Source: Verrucomicrobiota bacterium (GTDB lineage Bacteria > Verrucomicrobiota > Verrucomicrobiia > Limisphaerales > UBA1096). Taken from it: 9,764 bases of DNA. The notes under the pieces were generated by a model. It saw only the letters and a list, made by a program, of their open reading frames with translations, made no database searches and was not told the origin of the DNA. Position 1 is the stretch's first letter. Every line of letters starts with the position of its first letter. The DNA lies in NCBI GenBank assembly GCA_015658765.1, contig DQOE01000108.1, positions 1-9,764 on the forward strand. The letters are read 5' to 3'. A program made the position numbers and the translations under genes. This document shows, in pieces, positions 1 through 6,640 of the stretch.

Positions 1-2676
1 GGCCAACTGCGGCTTGGCCAGTCGGACGCCGCCGGCAGCGTCGCGCTCACCGTGGGCAACAGCGTTGTCCGTCCCGATTACGGCGCGCTCCTCTCGGGCC
101 GCGCCGCCGTTCGCGGGTTGTCCCTCACCGGGTTTCAGTTTGACGCGCAACTCACCGACGCCGGCACCAACCTCCCGCCGATGAAGGTGAGTTTTCCGGA
201 GGGCGAATTGCGCCTGGCCGATACCGGCACGCTGACAGCAAAACAATTGAAAGGGGACGTGTTGGGCTTCTCGGTGGATGTTGACGTGAGCTTGGCCAAC
301 GTGATGACGCTGCGCACTGCCCGGAAGCCCGATGCCGAGCCGCTTTCGGAAAAACTCAGGCCGTTCAAGGCGCGCCTAGCCGGCTTGGCCAAGCAGCGGG
401 ATGTCGTGAGCTTTCGCAGCAAGCCCAGCTTGCACCTGCAACTCGGCGGCGACGCGATGCGCCCCGGCGAATTGAAGGGCCGCGGCGTGTTGATGGCCGG
501 CGGAGCGACGATGCCGGAGGGGTCGCTGGAGGAGTTGGCGATGGAGTTGAATCTTGGCGACCCGGACGGCATCGTCGGCTCGCTCCGCATCATCGGCTTG
601 GCTACGGCGACGGCGAAAATCGGCTCGGCAACGGCGACCATCACTGCGCCTCAGTCGATCACCAACGCCGTTCCGGCGCGCATCGATTTTGAATTGGCGC
701 TTGGCCAAGTGACGGTGGCCAAGACGGCGGTCGAGTCGGTCGAGCTGAGCGGCAGCCTGGCCGGGGCCGGGTCGCCGCCGGAGACGGATGAGGGCTGGGC
801 GTATTGGGCCAAGCTCGCGCCGTACGTGGCAGATTTCAGCGGCTTGGCCAGGGGTATCACCGGCGAGAAGGGACTGGCGATTCGCGAGGTGTCGCTGGCC
901 GGCACCTGGCGGGCGCCGCGCCTGTCGCTGAGCCAACTCGACGCCAAGCTGTACGACGGCGGCGTGAGCGGTTCGGCGGAACTGAACGTCGCCACCCGCC
1001 TGGCCACGGCGAGCAGCCGGGTCAACTTCAGTCTGCATAATGTGTTCAACCTGCTCACGCCCAAGGCGCAGCGCTGGCTGAAGCAATACCAGTGGATCGA
1101 GGCGCCGGTGGTCACCGGCACGGTGCGCGCGACGCTGCCGGAGTGGACCAACGCGAAGCCGGATTGGCGCGCCGAAGTGCGGCCGACGATAAGCGTGAAA
1201 GCTCAAGTGACCTCGGGGCCAATGAGCTTTCGCGGTGTTGAGATCGAGTCGGTGCGGAGCGACTTGGTGTACTCGAACCTCACCTTGCGCCTGCCGAACC
1301 TCGTCGCCAAGCGGCCGGAGGGGGAGGTTCGACTGGCGCTGCGCTCCCACACGGAGACGCAGGATTTCCACTTCGATTTTCGCAGCAGCATCGATCCGCG
1401 CGCGATCACGCCGGCGCTCGAGGAGGAGAAGCAGAAAAAGGGGTTCGATTATTTTTCCTTCGAGACGCCACCGGTGGTTGAGGGGCAGGTGTGGGGGCGG
1501 TGGCGCGAGCGGGAGCGCACCGGCTTCCGCGCCTCGGTGGCGGCGACGAATTTCACCTTTCGGGCGCAGCAGGTCGACGGCTTCACGGCCGGGGTCTCGT
1601 TCGCCAACGGTTTTCTGAGCATGACCAACGCCGTTGTGCGCCGGCCGGAGGGCGAGGCCAGCGTGGAGGCGCTGGGCTACGACACGCGCTCCAAACGGCT
1701 GTACCTGACCAACGCGGTGGGCCGGCTCGAGCCGACGGCTGTCGCGAAGGCGATCGGCCCGAAGACAGCCCGCTCGCTCGAGCCGTACCAGTTTCTCGAG
1801 CCACCGCTGGCGCGCGTCAACGGCTGGGTGCAGACCGGCCCGGGGCGCAACCCGGCGGAGTTGCGTTTCGAGATCGACGGCGGGGCGTTTCGTTTCAGCA
1901 GGTTCAACTCGCGGGACATCGACGGCGAGATTTTTTGGAGCGGACAGACGGTGACGCTCACCAACATCGTAGCCGAGTTTTACGGCGGCGAACTGCGCGG
2001 GAATCTTGTGTCCCGGTTTAACGACGACCGCTCGGCGGATCTGGCGTTTCATCTCGAGACAAAACAAACGGAACTGACCGGGTTGATGTCCGACATCATG
2101 GAAAAAAAATCCAAATTAAGCGGCCGCTTGGACGGGGTGCTGGACATCACCGCCAACTCAAGGGATTTGAAGAGCTGGAACGGGTCGTCCAGCGTGACGC
2201 TGAAGGACGGATACCTGTGGGAGCTTCCGCTGATCGGCATCTTCGCGCCCGTGCTGGATGGCCTGACGCCGGGGCTGGGCACGAGCACGTTTTCGGAGGG
2301 CACGGCTGACTTCACCATCACCGATGGTGTCGTCGGGACCAGGAATCTCGAGCTCAAGTCGGCGTTGATCCGGCTGCAATACAAGGGGAAGGTGGATTTT
2401 GATGGGCGGATTCACGATGCCGGCGTGGTGGCGGAGGCGCTGCGAGACACGTGGGTGATCGGGCCGTTGCTGGGGCCGTTGTTCAACCTGGCGTTGTCGC
2501 CGATCGAGCGCATGCTCAAGTTTGAGGTGAGCGGCACGCTCAGCCAGCCGAAGCTGGAGATGAAACACATCCCCAAGGTGTTGCTGGTGCCGTTTCAGTT
2601 GCCGTTCCAGGTCATTGACGAGCTGATCCCGGGCGGGGAGCCTGCCGAGGCGCCGCCCGGCAAGCGTGGCCCGTAA
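1..2676 (+). CDS. AsmA-like large envelope protein, 5' end outside window
   Basis: The frame is open from base 1 to the TAA at 2674-2676, so the true start lies upstream; the GTG at 52 is only the first internal start-type codon. About 891 residues are visible. The sequence is rich in alternating beta-strand patterns with many short glycine-centred turns, as in AsmA/YhdP/TamB-type proteins. The last 250 residues (about 2020-2640) look like an AsmA C-terminal domain: 'SGRLDGVLDITA', then 'GSSSVTLKDGYLWELPLIG', then 'FTITDGVVGTRNLELKS' and 'KGKVDFDGRIHD'. Family members are tethered to the inner membrane, span the periplasm and are linked to lipid or outer-membrane homeostasis; that role is inferred here. 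The protein ends in a proline/glycine-rich tail. Codon use is GC-rich and uninterrupted. The AsmA-superfamily call is fairly sure, the exact subfamily is not. Confidence 0.8.
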   Translation, partial: GQLRLGQSDAAGSVALTVGNSVVRPDYGALLSGRAAVRGLSLTGFQFDAQLTDAGTNLPPMKVSFPEGELRLADTGTLTAKQLKGDVLGFSVDVDVSLANVMTLRTARKPDAEPLSEKLRPFKARLAGLAKQRDVVSFRSKPSLHLQLGGDAMRPGELKGRGVLMAGGATMPEGSLEELAMELNLGDPDGIVGSLRIIGLATATAKIGSATATITAPQSITNAVPARIDFELALGQVTVAKTAVESVELSGSLAGAGSPPETDEGWAYWAKLAPYVADFSGLARGITGEKGLAIREVSLAGTWRAPRLSLSQLDAKLYDGGVSGSAELNVATRLATASSRVNFSLHNVFNLLTPKAQRWLKQYQWIEAPVVTGTVRATLPEWTNAKPDWRAEVRPTISVKAQVTSGPMSFRGVEIESVRSDLVYSNLTLRLPNLVAKRPEGEVRLALRSHTETQDFHFDFRSSIDPRAITPALEEEKQKKGFDYFSFETPPVVEGQVWGRWRERERTGFRASVAATNFTFRAQQVDGFTAGVSFANGFLSMTNAVVRRPEGEASVEALGYDTRSKRLYLTNAVGRLEPTAVAKAIGPKTARSLEPYQFLEPPLARVNGWVQTGPGRNPAELRFEIDGGAFRFSRFNSRDIDGEIFWSGQTVTLTNIVAEFYGGELRGNLVSRFNDDRSADLAFHLETKQTELTGLMSDIMEKKSKLSGRLDGVLDITANSRDLKSWNGSSSVTLKDGYLWELPLIGIFAPVLDGLTPGLGTSTFSEGTADFTITDGVVGTRNLELKSALIRLQYKGKVDFDGRIHDAGVVAEALRDTWVIGPLLGPLFNLALSPIERMLKFEVSGTLSQPKLEMKHIPKVLLVPFQLPFQVIDELIPGGEPAEAPPGKRGP
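1048..2007 (+). repeat. three degenerate ~90-residue repeats inside the AsmA-like protein
   Basis: Three successive segments of the protein share the same order of landmarks: about 1048-1335, 1405-1671 and 1738-2007. Each begins with an aromatic/glutamate/proline step ('YQWIEAPVVTG', 'FSFETPPVVEG', 'YQFLEPPLARVNG'). Each continues through a beta-rich stretch and ends in a strand leading to a glycine-glutamate turn ('VAKRPEGEV', 'VVRRPEGEA', 'VAEFYGGEL'). The pattern fits a repeated beta-groove unit of the kind that builds lipid-conducting bridge proteins. Similarity is at protein level only; I see no DNA-level repeat, so the duplication is old. Confidence 0.6.
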
Positions 2677-2756
2677 GTGGCTCCGGCTTGGCTTGGTAGT
2701 CGGATCACGCTATTTTTTTGCCAGACGGCTGATACGCCCGCGCAGGCGGTAAACCA

Positions 2757-3524
2757 TGGCGACTTGTACTGAAGATCAATAAGGAAAACCTACCCGCGCT
2801 GCCCTCATTGTGCCGGGACGGATCTGATGGAGGCGGTGCGCGAGGAACTTGTTACGTTCGAGGCCTTCAGCGATCTGGACGAACTAACGCTGCAGGAGGT
2901 GTTGGTCGAGATGATGCGCGAGGGGTCGCCGGGCTTGATTCTTCAGCAGGCTCCGTTGTCCCTGCGAAACCGTGTCCGCGAAAAACTATCAAGCTACAAC
3001 CGGGACCGGCTGGAAAATGATCTTCGGGAAACGGCGACGGATGCAGAGAGGAGCGAGGCGGTGGACCGGACGGTTGCTCCGTTGTGGGTCATGCAGATTT
3101 GCGGCGATGTGAAACTCAAGCTCGTCGAGGGCGGCACCGCGGGGCGGCAAAGTGTCCTGTCTGCAAGCGGGCGACAATTTCGCCGGAGAACCTGCGGGAG
3201 TTGGCCGGTTGTCCCGAGTGCCACTCGACCCGCCTGTTTGATGCTCTCCTGCAGAATATCGGGGGCCTGGCATTTCTTGCCCCCTTGTCGGCGGGTGCGG
3301 TCTCCGAGTTCACCCGCCGGTACATCAACCACATCCACGTCCGGTCACTGGCGGTGTTGTTCAAGTCAGTCGACGATGAACTGTTGAGCCAGGTCCTGGG
3401 CAAGTTCCCGCGCGGTCTGCAGATGGACGTGCAGGACAGGATGGCGGCGATCGATGAGCCGCTCGAGAAAGGTGTTGGCTGCCTCGCATCACATTTTGGC
3501 GGCGGTGTTCACCCAGTGCTTTGA
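2757..3524 (+). pseudogene. frameshifted zinc-ribbon/FliG-like tandem-module protein
   Basis: I do not recognise a named gene. Frame 1, open from 2773, carries 'YPRCPHCAGTDLM' and then (about 2857-3126) a FliG C-terminal-like pattern: 'FEAFSDLDELTLQEVLVEM', 'LRNRVREKLSSYNRDRLEND' and a closing 'GDVKL'. Near 3120-3150 the homology jumps to frame 3, where a zinc ribbon (CPVC, 15 residues, CPEC) is followed by a FliG-middle/MgtE-N-like stretch ending 'VLGKFPRGLQMDVQDRMAAI' (stop at 3522-3524). The jump equals one missing base, and no slippery heptamer is visible. The CPHC lies upstream of the first in-frame ATG (2827). The nearest upstream ATG is at 2757, preceded by AGGCGG, but its frame ends at a stop at 2779-2781 unless a second shift of the opposite sign is assumed. 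Two frame breaks in one gene among intact neighbours favour real decay over sequencing error. The normal function is unknown; FliG relatives are protein-interaction modules. Confidence 0.6.
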
Positions 3525-3680
3525 CCCCCGATCTCGAGGACGTCGGCTTTGCCGTCTCGGCGGATGTTGGGTCTATCTGTGACAGGTGCAAAGCCCCGGC
3601 CCATACCGGGCCGATTGGGTGACAAAGGGCTCCACATTCAGGTGCGCCTGGCCTAGCCTGTCGCCGGTTCATTTGTAATC
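3525..3680. other. intergenic spacer with a short inverted repeat
   Basis: This gap separates the broken FliG-like gene from the ThuA-like gene. It contains one GC-rich inverted repeat, CGGCCC at 3597-3602 and GGGCCG at 3608-3613 with a five-base loop. No T-tract follows it, so I do not call it a rho-independent terminator. No convincing -35/-10 pair or Shine-Dalgarno sequence is visible ahead of the ATG at 3681. Confidence 0.4.
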
Positions 3681-4631
3681 ATGAAAACACAGACGATGAT
3701 ATTACTGGCCCTTGGCTTGGCCGCCGCTCCGCTTGGCGAAGCCGCATGGGAGGATGGGAAGAAGCGCCTCAAGCCGCTGACCGACGACACAAAGGCCAAG
3801 GTGCTGGCAGCGCTGCCGGCCAAGGCCACGGCCAAGCCGAAAAAGCCGCGGCGCATCCTTGTGTTTTACCGGTGCGAGACGTTTGTGCACGGCTCGATCG
3901 TTGCGGGGAACTTCGCCATGCAGGAGTTGGGCAGGAAGACCGGCGCGTTCACCGCCGACTTGGCGGACGAGTACTCGGTGTTCAACAAGGCCAATCTCGA
4001 AAAGTACGACGCGATCCTGTTCAACAACACCACGAGCCTGGCGCTCGAGAATGACGACCAGCGCAACGCGATCCTCGGCTTCGTTGGCCAGGGGAAAGGT
4101 GTCGCCGGCATCCACGCGGCGAGTGATAATTTTTACAGATGGAAAACCGGCGCGCGGATGATCGGCGGCCAGTTCAACGGACACCCATGGGGTGGGGGCG
4201 GCACGTGGTCGTTCAAGCTCGATGACCCGAAGCACATCCTCAACCAGGCGTTCAAGGGCAGGGGCTTCTGGCACAAGGACGAGATTTACCAGTACAAGCC
4301 GGAGACGTATGTCGGCGGCGACAAGCTTCGCGTGCTGGTGAGCCTCGACCTGAACACGGAGCAGACGATGAAGCCGCTCAACCGCAACGAGGGGTTGAAG
4401 AAACAATATACCGAGGGCGGTCGCACCGTGCCGGTGTCGTGGATTCGCACGTTCGAGGGCGGCCGTGTGTTTTACACGAACCTCGGCCACAACGCGTCCA
4501 CCTACTGGAACCCGGCGGTGTTGCAGCATTACCTGGACGGACTGCAGTATGCCTTGGGCGACTTGAGGGCCGATGCAACGCCGTCATCGAAAATCACCCG
4601 CGAGGAAGTGCTCGCCCCGCCCGCGCCGTAG
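3681..4631 (+). CDS. secreted ThuA-like domain protein
   Basis: The product has 316 residues. It opens with a signal peptide (MKTQ, then a hydrophobic stretch through 'ILLALGLAAAPLGEAA', likely cleaved near residue 20-22), so it should be exported. A lysine/alanine/proline linker (about 38-57) leads into a ThuA-like (trehalose-utilisation-type, glutamine-amidotransferase-fold) domain from about 58 to 292. Visible landmarks are 'RRILVFYRCETFVHGS', 'YDAILFNNTT', 'GVAGIHAASDNFY' (His145), 'IGGQFNGHPWGGG', 'HKDEIYQ' and 'FYTNLGHNASTYWNP'. These are typical of the many ThuA-like proteins of Verrucomicrobiota and Planctomycetota, often associated with sugar metabolism; the reaction is not established from sequence. 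The ATG at 3681 fits the signal peptide, although no Shine-Dalgarno is visible, as for several genes here. The gene is convergent with a second ThuA-containing gene ending at 4897. Confidence 0.85.
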   Translation: MKTQTMILLALGLAAAPLGEAAWEDGKKRLKPLTDDTKAKVLAALPAKATAKPKKPRRILVFYRCETFVHGSIVAGNFAMQELGRKTGAFTADLADEYSVFNKANLEKYDAILFNNTTSLALENDDQRNAILGFVGQGKGVAGIHAASDNFYRWKTGARMIGGQFNGHPWGGGGTWSFKLDDPKHILNQAFKGRGFWHKDEIYQYKPETYVGGDKLRVLVSLDLNTEQTMKPLNRNEGLKKQYTEGGRTVPVSWIRTFEGGRVFYTNLGHNASTYWNPAVLQHYLDGLQYALGDLRADATPSSKITREEVLAPPAP

Positions 4632-4762
4632 CCGGCTTGGCCAAGCGCATCAAGGCCGCGCCCACTCGGGGGGGAGGCGGAGAACTCCGCAACAACCCGC
4701 TGCGCCTCCTCGATGATGATGTTCTGGCAGGGCAACCGGCCAAGGCCAACTATTTGGCTAAT

Positions 4763-4888
4763 CTAGGAATTGCCGACTCCGTAGCTTTTCACCGTGCGCA
4801 GTCTCATCGACAACCCGCGGTTCCGCATTTCAACGGCGTGGGACACCTTCGATTCCTGCGGCTGGATGGGTTCGATCTCGTTGGCCAT
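4763..4888 (-). CDS. possible 41-residue small protein
   Basis: A minus-strand ATG (4888-4886) starts eight bases after the stop of the isochorismatase/ThuA gene and reads 41 codons to a TAG (4765-4763). The peptide begins MANEIEPIQPQESKVS and ends in a basic stretch, 'MRLRTVKSYGVGNS'. Third codon positions are mostly G or C, like the surrounding genes, which mildly supports coding. There is no good Shine-Dalgarno, no signal peptide and no family I recognise. The close spacing would allow co-translation with the upstream gene. It may equally be chance or a gene remnant in this 265-base convergent gap. The rest of the gap (4632-4762) shows only a 12-base palindrome (4635-4646) and no clear bidirectional terminator. 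Confidence 0.35.
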   Translation of the reverse strand: MANEIEPIQPQESKVSHAVEMRNRGLSMRLRTVKSYGVGNS

Positions 4889-4896
4889 GGCTCGGG

Positions 4897-6510
4897 TTAT
4901 TTTCCGGCGACGACTCGCGGGTCGGCCGGCGGCACCGGCTCGTCGAGCGCCCAGAGGACGCCGTTGAGCAGCAGTCGCTGAAACGCCGGCAATCCAAAGT
5001 CACCCACGCCGCCAAGCGATGTGTAAAAGACGCGGTTGCCGTTGGCCTCGTTCGTCCACGCCACCGGCTCGCTGATGTCGTCACGGCCCGAGAGGGTGCC
5101 GGCCATCAGCACGGTGACAGACGTTGCGACCGGCTTGTTTTTGTAGAGGTGCGATCTTGCCTCGAAGGCGTCGTGCGGCACGCCGGTGAGGATCGGGTGC
5201 CCGGCACCGGCAGCCGTGGCTTGGATGACGGTGGCTGCTTTCGGCGGTTTGTTGCCGTGGTGGTTCCGGTAGTCAACGCCGAGGATTTCGTCGTCGAACT
5301 TGGCCCAGCGCGCGTGGTGTTCGCTGGGCGGTTCACGGTCGAACGCATGGCTGGCGGTGCGGATGCCGACGAGCGGTTTGCCCTTGGCCAAGTGTGCGCG
5401 GACGAGGTCGAGCTGCGCCTTGGGCGGCGTGCGGCGGCGGACACTCAGGAAAAGCAGGTCAGCATCCTTCAGCGCCTCGAGGCCGGCGAAGTCGTTCGGG
5501 TCGTTTTCGCTCACGTGCACAAACGTGCAGCGGATGCCGCGATACTCGAGGTGTTTTTGCGCGAACACCGGCAGCGTCGCGGCGGTGTCGTATTCCTGCT
5601 CGCCGATCATGAACACGACGTGCGGCGGCGTGTCGCCCCTGAAGCGGAACGGCTCGCCGCCGAGCAACTGGTCGCTGGTGGTTGTCGGGCAGACCCGGTG
5701 CTCGATGTGCTCGACGACCAGCGCGGTGCCGCGAAAGTGATTCACGTACGGCCAGCTCGCCGGGTTGTACATCGAGTCGGTGAGGTCGCGGACGAGCAGG
5801 ACATTTTTGCCATTGCGCGCCATGTTGCGCAGGCCGAACGGCCGGCCGAGCACGCACATGTTCGTGTGCACGCCGACGAGCAGGACGTTGCGGATGCCGC
5901 GCGCCTCAAGCAGGTTCCAGATTTCGATGCCGCTGTCGCTGATCGCGTCGCGCCTGGGGTCAATCCCGATCAGGGCGACCTGCCGCTTCCACGGGCTGCC
6001 CGGGTTGCGGCCAAGCTTGGCTAGGTGCTTGGCCCAGGCGGCGTGCTCCGCCGGGTCGTCGTCCTCGCCGCCATCGGAGTGGTCGATGGGGTAGCCCTGG
6101 CTTTCCTCCACCTTGTCAATCCAGTGGCACCAACTCTCGATGGCCTTGGGTTGCACGGCGGCACCGGGCGCGGCTTGGGCGCGTTTGCGGGCGGGGTGGT
6201 TTTTGTAAAACTCCATGCACGACGACGGCGCGTGAATGATCAGCGCACCCCTGGCCCGTGCGGTGTTGAGAAGTTGGTTCATGCGCGGCGCCATTTCGCC
6301 GACGCGGCCGACGGCGTTTTTGCAGTGGTGCAGATCCCACATGTCGCAGACGATCACCGCCGTCGCCTTGGCGTCCCAAAGAACTTTTTGTTGCCGCACG
6401 GCCCAGTCGCCGTCGGCGTCCCTGACGCGGTCGCGTGTGTCGAGGGTGAACGTCTCGGCGTTGGCCAAGGCGAGTGAAAACAGGATGGAAAAAATGGCGG
6501 TGTGTTTCAT
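4897..6510 (-). CDS. secreted isochorismatase-like hydrolase fused to a ThuA-like domain
   Basis: The product has 537 residues and starts with a signal peptide (MKHTAIFSILFSLALANA, probable cleavage after residue 18), implying export. The N-terminal half (about 45-275) is a cysteine-hydrolase/isochorismatase fold: 'ATAVIVCDMWDLHHC' gives the acidic Asp56, and 'VLLVGVHTNMCVLGRPFG' gives the nucleophile Cys219. The gap between them is longer than in compact family members. After 'PPHVVFMIGEQEYDT' (297-309) a ThuA-like domain follows, with 'LADLLFLS'-type strand (DADLLFLSVRRR, 349-360), 'KPLVGIRTASHAF' (378-390), 'GHPIL' (437-441) and 'RVFYTSLGGVGDFGLPAFQR' (493-512). Where the neighbouring ThuA protein has GIHAA, this one has GIRTA, so the two may differ in activity. 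The substrate is unknown; the fold family covers amide and ester hydrolysis. It is convergent with the ThuA gene at 3681 and divergent from the regulator at 6641. No Shine-Dalgarno precedes the ATG. Confidence 0.85.
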   Translation of the reverse strand: MKHTAIFSILFSLALANAETFTLDTRDRVRDADGDWAVRQQKVLWDAKATAVIVCDMWDLHHCKNAVGRVGEMAPRMNQLLNTARARGALIIHAPSSCMEFYKNHPARKRAQAAPGAAVQPKAIESWCHWIDKVEESQGYPIDHSDGGEDDDPAEHAAWAKHLAKLGRNPGSPWKRQVALIGIDPRRDAISDSGIEIWNLLEARGIRNVLLVGVHTNMCVLGRPFGLRNMARNGKNVLLVRDLTDSMYNPASWPYVNHFRGTALVVEHIEHRVCPTTTSDQLLGGEPFRFRGDTPPHVVFMIGEQEYDTAATLPVFAQKHLEYRGIRCTFVHVSENDPNDFAGLEALKDADLLFLSVRRRTPPKAQLDLVRAHLAKGKPLVGIRTASHAFDREPPSEHHARWAKFDDEILGVDYRNHHGNKPPKAATVIQATAAGAGHPILTGVPHDAFEARSHLYKNKPVATSVTVLMAGTLSGRDDISEPVAWTNEANGNRVFYTSLGGVGDFGLPAFQRLLLNGVLWALDEPVPPADPRVVAGK

Positions 6511-6640
6511 GAAACCGATGCGTGTCTTCGGCGGTGTTGCTATCGGCTTGGCCAGGCGTTGTCAACCAAAACACGCCGTGTTGCAAACAAGGCTTCGCAA
6601 AGGTTGCCCGGCGGTTTAGCTTGGCCAAGCGAAGCGGATT
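6511..6640. promoter_or_regulatory. divergent intergenic region with palindromes
   Basis: This 130-base gap must hold the start signals for both the minus-strand hydrolase fusion and the plus-strand regulator. It contains an inverted repeat AACAC-GCC-GTGTT (6570-6582) within a locally AT-richer stretch, which has the form of a small operator. It also contains the perfect 12-base palindrome GCTTGGCCAAGC (6619-6630), ten bases before the regulator's ATG. I cannot assign a convincing -35/-10 pair in either direction. The regulatory role is inferred from position and symmetry only; the 12-mer also belongs to the genome-wide repeat family described separately. Confidence 0.35.

Noticed and set aside
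376..2067. 563-codon open frame on the minus strand, antisense to the AsmA-like gene
   Set aside because: The predicted peptide is Arg/His/Ala-rich with no recognisable domain, as expected for a shadow of a GC-rich gene; the plus strand has clear protein homology.
2683..2719. Possible terminator after the AsmA-like gene, because of seven T residues at 2713-2719
   Set aside because: No convincing GC-rich stem directly precedes the T-run.
3120..3150. Programmed -1 frameshift site in the FliG-like gene
   Set aside because: No X_XXY_YYZ slippery heptamer and no obvious downstream structure could be found; gene decay or a sequence error is simpler.
3597..3613. GC-rich inverted repeat as a rho-independent terminator
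   Set aside because: No T-tract follows on either strand.
5149..6024. 291-codon plus-strand frame antisense to the hydrolase fusion
   Set aside because: It is a composition shadow; the minus strand carries a signal peptide and two recognised domains.
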